Assembly (NCBI GenBank): GCA_030407085.1
Contig: CM059585.1
Span: forward strand, 113,015,501-113,079,500
From: Trichopria drosophilae
Lineage: Eukaryota; Arthropoda; Insecta; Hymenoptera; Diapriidae
Direction of reading: 5' to 3'
DNA: 64,000 nt
The translations under genes and the position numbers were made by a program. Shown here in pieces: positions 23,037 through 34,904 of the stretch. Below the pieces are notes generated by a model that saw only the letters and a list, made by a program, of their open reading frames with translations, did no database searches and was not told the origin of the DNA. Positions within the stretch are counted from its first letter, which is position 1. Every line of letters starts with the position of its first letter.

Positions 23037-26000
23037 TATTCAGGATATCTTAAAGGGGAGTTAAACTTGGGATTTTTCGATTGAATTTTTCTAACAAAAA
23101 CCTAACAAATGGTAATCGAACAGACTAGTTTCTGACATAGAAGGATATTAGTATAAAAATTTGAATTTATATTGCAACAACAACGTTATTATTGGGTCTC
23201 TATAAGGCATACAACTGAAATTTTAATATATAGAATAAGCAATATAATGTATTACACATTATCATATATAGTGCAGTCCATTGCAAATGGGCCACTTTTT
23301 TTTAGCACTTTCTGAGCAAACAGTGAGGAAAGTACAGTAAGTTGAACGCTGTACAACTCAAAAATAGCGATAGAGACTCCTAAAAATGTTGTCTCGTGAA
23401 AAATATAAAAAAAGACGAAAATTTTGAGCCCTGTTACGAACGGATTGGTCAAGTTTGAGTGGCGGCAGAAAAAGCTTCGGAAGTTTAAAAATTTAACCCT
23501 TGGACTCTCAAATTTTAATCATTCGTTATTAGTTTTTTACGCCACTACAATTTCTTAATATTTTTGGTGTGCTGTACACGATGCAACCATTAAAAAAATA
23601 AAAAAATGTCATCTTGTACTTTTTTTTTGCAAATTTGCATAAAAATCGTGATTTTTACATTATTTTTTTTTAGAAAACGGCCGATTCGAACCAGCAATCT
23701 GGTTTCTTTATGCAACAAACGGCTGCAAACGTGTTATTAATACTTGTACATAAAAAAATGATGGTAGAAATCATTTTTATTTGTACACGACATATCCTCT
23801 GTCACTCTATCAGCAACAGTTATCGCTGTCTTGCGATGACCTAGCATTGAAAGTGTTAAAACTAAGAATACCAAAAAATAGATTAAAATCATAATAAATT
23901 AAATGACTTTATCACTCTGTTTTCGTGCCTCTTTATTCTTTGACTCGGATCATCGGCCTAGCCACAAATAATTTAGATTAAAATCATTCTATTTCAAGTC
24001 GAACACGTTTTCTACGGTAGCATCGATAATGCACTGTTTCATTTCTTTTCAAAAAAATTATTCATATATTTCGATTGAAGAGTCCCTGGTAGAAACTTGT
24101 CCATTTTTTCTTAGACTGGCCATTCCCCCCTATACCTTTAACATGGTAAATAAGAATCTTATACAAGAATTGTACAAAAAATGTTTTCATTTCTACCAAG
24201 GGTAATCTCTTCTTCTCTGTCATTATGAAAAGAATATGTAAAAAATACTTCTAAAAATCCCCGAGTCGACATTTCCAGCTGAAAGTAGTTAAAAAATATA
24301 AAAAATTGCGACAATTGGATCACCCATTTTGAATTTTCTAATTCTGTTATCAGAGGTCCCGAAAACCCCGAGTGAACATTTTCAGCCGAAAACGGACAAT
24401 ATGTAAAATAATCCCGCCGTATTGAACCCGCCATTTTGAATCTTTTTTAATTGCTTACTATTCATAATCAATATCGAGCGCCAAGGGAATAAAATAAAGC
24501 AAACCCTTTTGATAATATGAGCAGAAGACATAAATTACCTATGTCATCCATTTTGCGAGGCTCGTATTTGCAGGAAAAATGTTTGTAGAGAAAACTTATA
24601 CCCTTGTATTGTTTAAGTACAAGTATTTAACTATTAATAACACGTTTATAGCTATTTGTTGCATAAATAAACCATTTTCGTCGTTAAAATCGGAAGTTTT
24701 TTTTTTAAAATCCTGTAAAAATCGCGATTTTTGGTCTTCTGTCCCAAAATTATTATTTTGAATCCTCTATTACTTTAACCCAGACCTTAGGCCTGGACGT
24801 AGTATTGAATTTGGTCACTTCGAGCATAAAAATTACCCTATATTTTTTCATCAAATGAAGACGTTTCAGACCCTAAGGAGCCCAATTCAACAATAACAAA
24901 AAAAATTGTGTTCGTAATCTTGTACGTACGTACGTCCGTGCATCCGTACGTCCCGTTTTTTTTTGTCTCGCGATAACTCGCATACGGATAAGCGTAATGA
25001 CATACATTTTTCGTTAAAATATGTGTCTTGGCATAACTTAGATCGGATTAGATTTTGGCGCAAATGCATCCGTCCATTACTAAACAACATTAGCCCCTAT
25101 TACGTTCCTTCGTAGTTTATTTTGCATTTGTTTTGTAAAAATACAAATTTTGTTTAAAAATGTTTCAAAAATAAAAGATAGATTATTAAATTCTCTTCAA
25201 AAAAGGTTGTATGCCTTTTCTTCCTAAAGTCAATGTAATATTGCGTTTAAGAATATTCATAATTGTTACATTGTACTTCGCCTGTAGGGGAATATTTTGT
25301 ATTAACCGGTCGATAAAAAGACAGAGAGAGAGAAATGGAACAGTAGAGATGGAACATAGGTGTCGCGAATGTTATAAGGGGCAGTGCTTTTGCCAAAAGA
25401 AAAGTGACAACGTGGTAATTGAGAACTAATCGGCGACAATCAAGGCGAGATTGGCAACAGGAGGGGGCAGTTCGCTATTAAACACCGAAGGGTACACACG
25501 TCCGAGTAAAGTTACAGTTTTGAATCGACGCCTCATGGCTGCTATCACGGAATCGGCAATTTCATCCGCTCAACTTCATTTGAACGATATTTTATCTTGG
25601 TCCAATTTTGAGTAACCTTCAGAGGACAACGGAGAAAAGCAGATGCTGTATTATTTGTACCAGGCTCTTACATCCGGGGACTTTGACTGCACCATTTTGT
25701 AGTCAAAGTCACGTGGTGAGTTATAAATTTCATAATTTCATCTGACGCACCGATGCTTCGACGAACGTGACCGACCACGTTTTAATAATTGCGAATGCAA
25801 ATACTGCTGGGAGAAACTTATGTGTCTAGTGTGGTGTCAACGGGGGTACGCGTTGCTGCTCCACAACCTACAACGTCCAATTTGGTGATCGGCCATTGAC
25901 GATGCCACGTGGCCTTAGTGTCCATAGGCAAGAATTTCAACCAAAAAGGAACATTTCCTGTTTGACGCAGTGAAGATTGGCCATCCCGTCATTATTTAAC

Positions 26001-26450
26001 ATTTTTAAAGGACATCCAGCTAAGTTTTATGTATGTGTGTTCCATCTCTCTCGCGCGCGTGTTATTCGTGTTTTTGGTCGCGCAATAATAATTTCATTTT
26101 TATGAGTTCTTCATTTCGGAAGATTGCGTTATTTTCTATTATTTATGACTATGTTCGAAAGTGCAATTCTGTTTAGAATCATAATGTTTATTCGGAAATT
26201 CAAGATAAAGTCATTAAGATGCGAAATAGATTTTATTTATTAAATTATCGAACCTCTGCATGAGCCCATTTCTATTGTTTTTTGAATATGAATGTTTATT
26301 TTATAAATCCAAAGTTTTAGTGATATAAATTAAACTAAAAAAAATACAGGAATCAAGATAATATAAACCATCATGTTTACAAATATTACATCAACGATAA
26401 TGCCATAGAAATTGGTTCAAAATGCTCATGACTATTTTCTGAAAAGGTAT
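23037..26450. other. spacer between duplication units, no gene recognised
   Basis: No coding region with family features was found. Pieces of dispersed repeats are visible: 'CCCCGAGT' and 'CCATTTTGAATTTT' scraps of the 1430-2051 family at 24240-24440; a block beginning GAATTTGGTCACTTCG at about 24815 that recurs diverged at about 26450; and a CGTACGTACGTCCGTGCATC stretch near 24924. The 25430-26000 segment is less AT-rich and might be an old LTR-element fragment, but no protein motif supports that. Confidence 0.5.
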
Positions 26451-26667
26451 TGAATTTGGTCACCTCGGCAAACATATTTCGTCAAATTTTGACGTTTCGA
26501 CCCCCTACCCTCCAGGGGTAGTCTTCGCCAGCCCCTCGGGCGTGGCGATCACCTACGGGCGCAGAAGTTCTTTTACGCCCTTGATACGAAAATAACTATT
26601 TCGATATATCTTAAAGATGTCCGTCAGAGATGTTTTCGACATTTTCGCGATATCTTTGACGAATTAT

Positions 26668-26712
26668 ATGTATATATATATATATATATGCATATATATA
26701 TGAATATATATT
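26668..26712. repeat. TA dinucleotide microsatellite
   Basis: An impure TA/TG repeat, TATATATA with interruptions. Confidence 0.85.
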
Positions 26713-26750
26713 GTATATATAAGATCATGATACAGACAGTAATTAGTAAA

Positions 26751-26938
26751 TAGTAGTTTTCGATACAAGGGCGTGTGCGTAAAGAACTTTACACACACAC
26801 ACACGTGTGCCGAAATATTGTTTACGTACTGCTTTTACGTGCGTAAAGTATAATCGAGTGCGTAAAGTATAATCGAGTGCGTAAAGTTCACTTTTATTAT
26901 ACGTGCGCCCATCGAGTGCGTAGTTTACGTTTATTATA
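26751..26938 (+). repeat. 'CGTAAAGT' repeat, degenerate copy
   Basis: Starts TAGTAGTTTTCGATACAAGG, followed by GCGTAAAGAACTTTAC, an AC/GT stretch, CCGAAATATTGTTTACGTAC and several GTGCGTAAAGTATAATCGA units. Two more copies lie at 62348-62491 (opposite strand) and 63821-63960. This copy has extra internal units and a decayed 3' end. Confidence 0.75.
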
Positions 26939-28430
26939 AAAAAGACAGCAAAACTTCATAGAACCTTTTTTATGGTGAATTTTTTGTTTTACAATTTTTG
27001 TTGGAAACATGTTTTCGTACGATTTGTATTTTACGACATAAATACAAAAAACTAAAAAAAAACAAGTTTTTTGGTGTTTTTCGAAAGATCGGCCAAGATA
27101 TGGCCGACCGCAAATTCCTATTAGCAGATTCGTAATTAGCGACCCAAGATACGTCGGAGACCATATAAAAAAATATGTTTTCTTATCTTCTAATAAGTGA
27201 CGTATTAGTCTTTCCGAAGATTTACCCCAGTGTTACTTTTGGTTTTATTTCTTATTTTGTTTTAAAATGTATTACAGTTTGCCATTTGGGTTTTTTAATG
27301 TAATTCATTTGAAATCCATAAAATTGTCAAGCATCTTATAAATATGATGTTTTTGTTATATACATATAAGACTTTGTAATAAGACTTTGGAGTTGTTTCT
27401 ACTAAACGTGTAAACCCAACAAACGAAAAAGAATAAGATCGAATTCAGAAATTACGTTTCCAATCCGGTTTCTTGACATTTCGAATTGAGAAACGTCACA
27501 ACCTAATTTGAAGTTCATCGATGTAATACTTTCACGTGGATTTTCGTGGATTTCAATTCGGAAAAATTCGTTTTAATACGTCGGCTTTATTATAGGGGAA
27601 GGCGAGGCGAAGCGGCGACGATTTTTTCCGTGTATCATATCTCCTTCAATTTCGTATTTAGGATGATGCAAAGTATCATTTGATAGGTAATTTCATAGTC
27701 AATATTTACATGCTCGTTATTTACGGTATATTTTTTACAGATGGCCAGCTATGACCAATTTAAAAAACTTAAAAAACACGGGGCGAAGCGGCGATATCGG
27801 TGTGAAATTGCGAATCTTTATTTTTACAGGTCTCTGAAACGACTACCATAAAATTAAGTGCAAGTCAAAGTCTTTTAAGTTATTATTGTTTGTTTTAATA
27901 AAAATAAAATTTCCACGTTAGTGGAGTGAACCTCTTCAAATATATCAAAGTTCCCGACAACAGTAAAAAAAGAAATTGCATCTTCGGAAGCTTTCAATAT
28001 TCGTATTATATCAGGATAACATTTCTTAACTTCGTCTTTAGTTACTCAATGTATTCATCAAAAGGAAATTCTAAATTAAAAACTAGTGTTGGCGTGGTGC
28101 CTCGCTCGCTTCGCTCGCTCAGAAATTTCGACCCAGTGGAGAGTCGGCTATTCCTTAATACTCGTTCGTTTACTTACAGCTTTCAATTATATTATAAAAT
28201 TATATCGATATTTGGGGGTCCAATCATATTTAGGTCCAAGTGGCTTCGATAGATATGTTACGACAATATAGTGTTTCTTATATGTATGAAAATGGAAAAT
28301 GAGCATTTTCAAAACTTCGACCCCGAAAACAGGCCAGCCGAAGTATTAATAAATAAAGGTTGCAAAAGCCTTACTTCATACACTTGTTTTGTAATAGACT
28401 ATTCGATGCATTTTACATGTTTACTGTGTT
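26939..28430. other. spacer, no gene recognised
   Basis: AT-rich DNA with short unsupported frames. A 37-bp sequence at about 26716-26752 reappears inverted at 28430-28466, just before the next MITE. A GCCTCGCTCGCTTCGCTCGC block near 28100 is unexplained. Confidence 0.5.
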
Positions 28431-28466
28431 TTACTAATTACTGTCTGTATCATGATCTTATATATA

Positions 28467-29224
28467 CAGGGTCATCGATAAGTATCGGACCCCCCTAATA
28501 TCTTCAGTTAGAATGCACTTAGGAGAAAATGTCCAATAGCAAAGTTGTATGGTTTTAAGCAGGGAGTAAGATGATGACCTTGACTTTGACCTTGACTATG
28601 TCCTTCAAGGTCATTTCAAGGTCAATCTTATTTTTTTAAATAGAACCCCCTACATTTTATTGCATATTCTTATAGCTTATCTCGAGAGATTTCCAAAACA
28701 CTATAATAAAATATTTTTTTATTAAGTACTTTTTGAGTTATAAAGGTTTGAAGTTAACAATTTTTTGACACACAATGTAGAATATCTTGTAAAATATTAT
28801 TTAGTTTTCAGTAATCATAACCTTAATACTTTTGTGCGCGGAATAATGAGACCAATTAATTGGTTTAAAGAAAATACATTAATCGGATCCCCCAACCTTA
28901 ACTGGTCGGACTCGCACACCACTTAACAAATTGTTAACTTCAAACCTTTATAACTCAAAAAGTACTTAATAAAAAAATATTTTATTATAGTGTTTTGGAA
29001 AGCTCTCGAGATAAGCTATAAGAATATGCAATAAAATGTAGGGGATTCTATTTAAAAAAATAAGATTGACCTTGAAATGACCTTGAAGGACATGGTCAAG
29101 GTCAAAGTCAAGGTGATCATCTTACTCCCCGCTTGAAACCATACAACTTTGCTATTGGACATTTTCTCCTAAGTGCATTTTAACTGAAGATATTAGGGGG
29201 GTCCGATACTTTTCGATGAACCTG
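28467..29224. mobile_element. 758-bp fold-back MITE with eight TCAAGGTCA-type sites
   Basis: Near-perfect palindrome: the left end CAGGGTCATCGATAAGTATC and the right end ending TTTTCGATGAACCTG are inverted, and the arms pair almost to the centre, about 330 bp each. TA flanks both ends (28465-28466, 29225-29226). No frame for a transposase. Four TCAAGGTCA motifs, either orientation, lie in the left arm (28575-28624) and three plus one mismatched in the right arm (29067-29116). The high arm identity suggests a fairly young insertion. Confidence 0.9.
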
Positions 29225-29993
29225 TATATGTAACAAACCATTTAAGTAAAGACCAAAATATTATTTTGTGTTATAAATAGATAGAAATAGCACAAATTTC
29301 CACATAAATTATTGTACCGAATAGCTATTTTATATAACAATGGCCCAGCAATAATTAGTTGTATGTATCTAGTCGAGAAGATTTTATGCAATTCATGTAC
29401 TGTATACGTTTATATTTTTCGAATTTACTAGTCATATTGTAATAAGTTCGATTTACGTTCACTTAAATTTTAAAGTCCTAAGTACCAATGTGAAATTAGG
29501 AAATCCTAACATTTGCTAATTATAAGAAGCATATAGAACATCAATTTTGTCACTCAAAAGTTACAAGTGTGTTGAACTTAGGAGAACAATCATAATTATA
29601 TTACCTGATATATTTTGTTAAAGATGCATTTGAACCTACTTATAATTTGAATCATTACTTATGATTGTGAAGGGTTTATAAATTAGAAACATAACTTTTA
29701 CATTTATAATGTTGTTTGTTTTATTACACATATAATTTTATAACTTTAACATAAAACATATGACAATAAACAAAGACGTTTTGAAATGATTATGAAGTCA
29801 TTCTTAAAACAAACTTAACAATTTTTCTGGTAACAATTACTAAAATTGATATTTATAATCGCAACGGTAACAATAAGCATAACAATATACAAAATATTTC
29901 ATATTTTGTCCATCTTTGAGAAGTTTCAGGTAGCTGTTTTAAAAAAACACATGAGTTTCTAAAGTATATCATTGTTGTTCATAACTGATGTAA

Positions 29994-31454
29994 TTACTTT
30001 TCCTTATGTATTTTTGCAAAATTAACGACATAATCCAAATCAAGATCTGTCAAATACGCCAATACGTTTCTTATACATGGCTCTGGCATTCCACGTGTTG
30101 CTAAAATATTGGACAATGTAGGGCCACCTTTTTCCAACATTTCGCGTCGTTTGGAAGCCCTGTGATGTACCGCTTCCAAATAATCAGCATAAAGCGGAAA
30201 TTTAATGGCGTACGATCGGGCTTCGAGAAATGCCGAAAGTCCGGGATTCAAATACCATACGACATCATCAATATTCTTCGTCAAAAAATCGTAGGCGGAA
30301 AAATTGGACACAAGCATCGTTTTCATCATACCAATGACTTCCTTGGTGTGACTTGTTAAAAATATCGAAGTCTGCCCATCGTTTGCGACATTCAAAAAAT
30401 CTAAAATAACTTTTTCATCGCCTACATGGATGCCAGCAGCCTTCATTTTAAAAATGTGCCTGATCAAGGCTTCTTGTTTCCTTGGATCACCTTCAAACGC
30501 TTCCTGAAACTCTTTAGAACTATCTGAGATGCTGTGCATGATATGATCCATAGATGGTCTGTTGTGTAAAAGGCGTTCTACAACTTGAGCAGCCCATAAA
30601 GATGTGCAAAGTAAAGCTTTACATAATGGTGTTTCTTTATGGGCATCCAAAGGATCGATCATTGCTCCGTTTGTCAACAAAATATGTACACATTTTGGAG
30701 ACCCTCTGGAGGCTGCTTCATGCAATGGTGTTTTTGAACACCTTGAAATGCAATTGGGATCAATGTATCGCACAAGTTCGGCGATAGCTTCCCAATTCCC
30801 ATCTCGTGCAGCATCATGCAACAGACTGAATCCACCGTCGTCAATCACCGACAGATCGTATCCGTTGTCCGCAAAATAGTTAGCCATTCTTGGAGGTCCG
30901 TTGAGAATAATAGTGCGGACTATTTTCCGGTCATCCATATTTTTGTCATTAAAGCTCCCTCTATAATTCAAGAATAGATTCACAATCCTGCGGACCTCTT
31001 CGAACTCAACCTGCGAACTGTGGAGTTCTTCTTCCGTGATGCTTGACGGTTCGAGCATCAGTCTGTTGTTCTTCTCATAATGTATCATGCTCTCCAGGGG
31101 AAAGCAATCCATCATGTTTTTGACTTTCGTATTGCTACCCCATTTGAGCAATGTTTCGACACTGGCCTCACACCGATATTCACATGCTGTATGCAAAGCT
31201 GTGTTGCCGCATACGTTCATCTCGTCGATTGCGAGACCACATTGCAATAGGATTTCAATCATTGTTTGATTGTTCCTTCTTGCTGCTGCGTGTAAAGCGG
31301 TGACCTCTGACATATCGGCGTTATGGGCTACCATCTCCGTTGCGATATCTTTTATTTCAATTAAGTCTTCGCGCTCGATAGCACCTAATAAAGCCTCTAG
31401 GTAGTGAGCTTTTCTAGTGAACATGCATGCACTAAGTTCTGCAAAACGCTCCAT
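29994..31454 (-). CDS. ankyrin-repeat protein with PRANC/F-box-like C-terminus, copy C
   Basis: Uninterrupted minus-strand frame of 486 codons with the same start, upstream acceptor and domain order as copy B: ankyrin-type repeats near 51-80, 82-113, 168-207, 207-235 and 237-280, a helical C-terminal half and the end motif RGMPEPCIRNVLAYLTDLDL (454-473). Several positions that are unusual in copy B keep the form seen in copy A here (for example DAARDGN, KTPLHEA, VLAYL, LDYV). This suggests copy C is closer to the ancestor and B has changed more in its second half. Function inferred as for the other copies: a soluble ubiquitin-ligase adaptor or other protein-binding scaffold. Confidence 0.85.
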   Translation of the reverse strand: MERFAELSACMFTRKAHYLEALLGAIEREDLIEIKDIATEMVAHNADMSEVTALHAAARRNNQTMIEILLQCGLAIDEMNVCGNTALHTACEYRCEASVETLLKWGSNTKVKNMMDCFPLESMIHYEKNNRLMLEPSSITEEELHSSQVEFEEVRRIVNLFLNYRGSFNDKNMDDRKIVRTIILNGPPRMANYFADNGYDLSVIDDGGFSLLHDAARDGNWEAIAELVRYIDPNCISRCSKTPLHEAASRGSPKCVHILLTNGAMIDPLDAHKETPLCKALLCTSLWAAQVVERLLHNRPSMDHIMHSISDSSKEFQEAFEGDPRKQEALIRHIFKMKAAGIHVGDEKVILDFLNVANDGQTSIFLTSHTKEVIGMMKTMLVSNFSAYDFLTKNIDDVVWYLNPGLSAFLEARSYAIKFPLYADYLEAVHHRASKRREMLEKGGPTLSNILATRGMPEPCIRNVLAYLTDLDLDYVVNFAKIHKEK

Positions 31455-31502
31455 TGCAAGAATATAGAATGGATGATTTGCGAGTTAAACGAAAACGAGC
31501 AG

Positions 31503-31519
31503 CTGAAACAAAGAAGAAA
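31503..31519 (-). other. candidate 3' splice site upstream of ankyrin gene C
   Basis: The reverse complement ends TTTGTTTCAG at the same distance from the ATG as in copies A and B. Confidence 0.6.
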
Positions 31520-32419
31520 CCAATTAATACCCAATGGCAATTATGCGCACATATTTCGAGCGTTGGCATTGTTGACATGTTCCAAAAGTTTGACACGCGG
31601 CGTGTTATTTTCTTTTCAGATATTTCTTTTTTTATACATAAAAAGTAAAATAAATCAGATTATACATAGAATCGGTAATTAAAGTTTCATAACTTAAATC
31701 CCATAACATTTGAAATAAATAATGTCATATTCTCATATGCTCGAATATAGTGCAAAACTTTATTTTATCGCAAAAAAAATTGAGTCATTGATTGTGAAAT
31801 CGATCACGAATTGACATTGCATCTGCTATTTCGCTAAAAGTTGGGGAACACTTAGTAGTTGACATGCATGACATCCAGAACTTTTATACTTTATATCGTC
31901 GTACATATTATGATAACTTAAAGATTATAAAAATAATTTTGCAGCATCATAATTTCACAAAACATTATGCACTTTAAAAGTATCATGTGTAACAACAATT
32001 ACAATAATGGAGAATCTGATGAGCGCAGGTAAAAAACAGAAAATTCATCATTTCTTTGTGGGGGACATGGTCGGTTTCTTTTTCAGTGTTGGCAACACAA
32101 TTCCTTTAACGATATATTTTATGCTTTTCAGTTTATACCACAAGCAATTGGATATGCAAGTAATTGAAGTCCTTGTGACAATAATGTGCCTCCCGTAGTA
32201 AAAAAACTATGTACCTTCAAACTTGGGCACAACTTCTTTTTAAATGTAACTAATTAACACACAAATTCAAACAACTCTTTTAACAAACATTTCTAGACAA
32301 TCACACAACGTGGGTACGTTATCTATACAATAAGGAGTAAATAGAATCCTTAGTCCAATAAATGCCACCTTTACATAAGGAGTATGATGAATTTAAATGT
32401 TTAAACGCAACTCGTTTAA

Positions 32420-33072
32420 CCCATTAACGCCCAAATTCACAGACAATGTACACCAGCTTTAACGCTTATTTCCAATACGAAATAAATTTATTACCCTCGA
32501 ATTTTTTCGAAATGTATTGTTATAATTTTGAATTTTTCGAAAATTCGAAAATCCTAAATTTGGCAAAATATTAGTTGAAAAATCTAAAAAAATTTTACGG
32601 CATTCTTCAACTAATTCTAAGATGTTTTTGTTCTATGCAAATTTTCTCTAAATTTTAAATTTTTTCTTTAAAATGTAAATTTTAAAATTTTTTTAATTTT
32701 AAATAGAAATTCGTTGTTGTGGTAGCCATTTTGGATTTAACATTGCAAAATTTAAAATATATATCAGTGCAGTTTCTAAGTACAAGTATCGAGTGCACGC
32801 TTCTAATATATTTTAGCTCTTTCAAAGCACAATATTGTATTGAAAACTTGATATTTGTAAGAAATGCGCCCTGAAAAAGACTTGTTTTTTTATTATATAT
32901 GCTAAAATCATAGATAAATTTTAAATTTTTTACAATTTTCTCTTCACCACTCGAAATAGCGACCCCGAAAATGGTAGAATGTGGTAAGTTTGATTTTTTT
33001 CGAAATGTATTTCATACTGGAACTAAGCGTTGAATTAGGTGTAAATTTTCTGTGCAGTTGGACGTTAATGGG
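32420..33072. mobile_element. piggyBac-type MITE (TTAA target)
   Basis: TTAA (32416-32419) precedes CCCATTAACGCCCAA, and TTGGACGTTAATGGG is followed by TTAA (33073-33076). The first and last 75 bp are diverged inverted repeats, containing CACAGA, GTACACC/TTACACC and AACGCTTA blocks. TTAA duplication plus CCC...GGG ends are the hallmark of piggyBac elements. No transposase frame is present; the interior is A/T-rich and includes a 'GCCATTTTGGATTT' scrap. Confidence 0.85.
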
Positions 33073-33439
33073 TTAAAAACAAGCCATATTTGCAGGGCAT
33101 TCGTTAAGTTCAGTGTGTAAATGCTTCCAACCCATTGTACATACTTCTTATACATTATAAAAACATACAGAAAAATCGTTAACTTCATTATTCTACATTA
33201 AAATAATAAATACGTAATATGAGCTTTTGTAGTCAGACGAACGTTTCGGCTATTAGATAAAGGAATAAAGTAATGGATTTATATCAAATTTGATATTTGG
33301 GGGTTATATTTTGTCTGAAGATATAAACAAAATTAATAGAGTAATTTTTATATTATGTTTAAATAACAGTGTATTATGTAAAACAAAATTTTGTTTTTAT
33401 TTATTAAAACAGAAACTATTCATTACTATTAAAAAACTT

Positions 33440-34680
33440 GTACACGACACGACAATTTGCGATGAATTTATTCAAATCATGGAAGCGGAACTATTAAAAA
33501 AAAATTATAACTGAAGTCAAAGAAGCCAAGTATTATTCAGTAAATGCTGATTGAACACTCGATGTAGCTCATGTTGACCAATTAACTTTTCTTCTTAAAG
33601 AACAAGATTTAAATATCGAGAACTGTCGGGCCAGTCGTACGGGAATGCTTCTAATAAGGAATATATACAGGGGTACAATTGCTTATAAAATTATCGAATT
33701 CCCTTGCCGAATTTATTCCGTGTTCAGCGCATTCCCCAACCTCGTAGGAGTATATGCAGCGGAATGCTGTCCAATGGCTGTGCGATTTTTTTCTACGTTA
33801 CAAGAATTTTACAATTTTTTCTACGTTACACGTATTATACAATTTTTTCTCTGCATCAACACACAGGCGAAACATTTTAATAGCTCAGTTAACGTATGCT
33901 TTAAAAAGTCTTTCTCAAACCAAACGGTCAGCTCGGCATGATGCGTGAAAATGTTTATGTGAATCGTGGGATTCAATGCTATCCGCATTAAAAGTTATGT
34001 CTGAAAACATGAATAACCAGCTACACGTTCTGAAGCTTTAGAGGTTTTCCAAAGTTATAATAGCTCAGAAAATTGTCGTTTGGCTCTTTTCTGGAATGAT
34101 ACTCTCGACCATTTTACTGCTGTTTGACAATACTATTCTTCCTGTTGTAATTGAAATGAATGAATCAATAATTAAATTTGTCAATACGACGCGGACGAAT
34201 TTCGCTCAGTATGAAAACCCGTGGAGAAGAGCAACGAAAAAGAATATGTTCGTAACACTTCCCGTAGCCGAAAAAGGAAAATTCCTTTCGCCTCCAAACG
34301 AAATGACAATGATACAAATCCGTTATCTGGAAGTGACAATATGCGTATTAACGTTTTTTATGTCATCATAGATTCATTTCTAGCTGAACTTAATAAACGA
34401 AGCGCTTGTTACATTGATTTAAATAACAAATTCAGAATTAAACTCTGAAATAATCAAAGAAAATGCTCTTAGATTACAATCTTATGGTTTCAAATTGTAC
34501 CGGTGAAAGGTAATTTTCTGTATTACGGCGAGTGAAAAACTATTTAAGAAGTACTCAATCTGAAGAACGATTAAATTCCTTAGCATTATTGAGCATCGAA
34601 GCAGAGCCTACTCGTGAAATAGATTTTAATTGTATTATTAATGAGTTTGCAATTAAAAAAGCACGTAAAGTTCTGTTTTA
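33440..34680 (+). pseudogene. hAT-type (ZMYM1/DUF4371-like) transposase remnant, copy C
   Basis: Pieces in shifting frames read AELLKKNYN, ELSGQSYGNASN, ELYNFF-like text, STHRRNILIAQLTYALKSLS, ILPVVIEMNESIIKFVNTTR and finally EERLNSLALLSIEAEPTREI plus INEFAIKKARKVLF before TAA at about 34680. The last segment is the hAT C-terminal dimerisation region that unit B lacks. A short frame at 32007 beginning MENLMSAGKKQKIHHFF could be the displaced N-terminus, but this is weak. Multiple stops and shifts make it dead. Confidence 0.8.
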
Positions 34681-34692
34681 ACTATTAACTAT

Positions 34693-34904
34693 GTCGGCGT
34701 GATGGTCGTACGGGCTAAGGCGTCAGTCTTAGTCCGCCCGAACTGAACGTCGCGAAGGGCCCGAGTTCGAATCCCCGTCCTGCAATTTTCACTGCTTATG
34801 TCCAGTGTGGAATAACCGGGGAACCTTGCTGGGCGAAGGTACGAATTTGGGACCGCTGCCGACCCCCGTCGGCAGTTATCGGTACCGTCAGCGTCTTATT
34901 ATTT
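34693..34904 (+). mobile_element. tRNA-derived SINE
   Basis: The first ~90 bp resemble a long-variable-arm tRNA, Leu/Ser type: box A-like TGGTCGTACGGG at 34703-34714, GCTAAGGCGTC and box B AGTTCGAATCC at 34764-34774. The 3' part is a tRNA-unrelated body with AACCGGGGAACCTTGCTGGG and GACCCCCGTCGGCAG. It lacks the terminal pairing of a working tRNA. Unit B lacks this stretch, but as part of a larger missing block, so insertion and deletion cannot be told apart there. Confidence 0.65.

Noticed and set aside
23680..23715. tRNA-like box B (GGTTCGAATCGG on the minus strand)
   Set aside because: No box A at the right distance and no cloverleaf.
25430..26000. Possible LTR-retrotransposon leader (TTGGCAACAGG-like text)
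   Set aside because: No gag or pol motif and no second LTR could be found.
27926..28271. Open frames of 108 and 61 codons
   Set aside because: Overlapping frames in AT-rich sequence with no motif, repeat or splice support.
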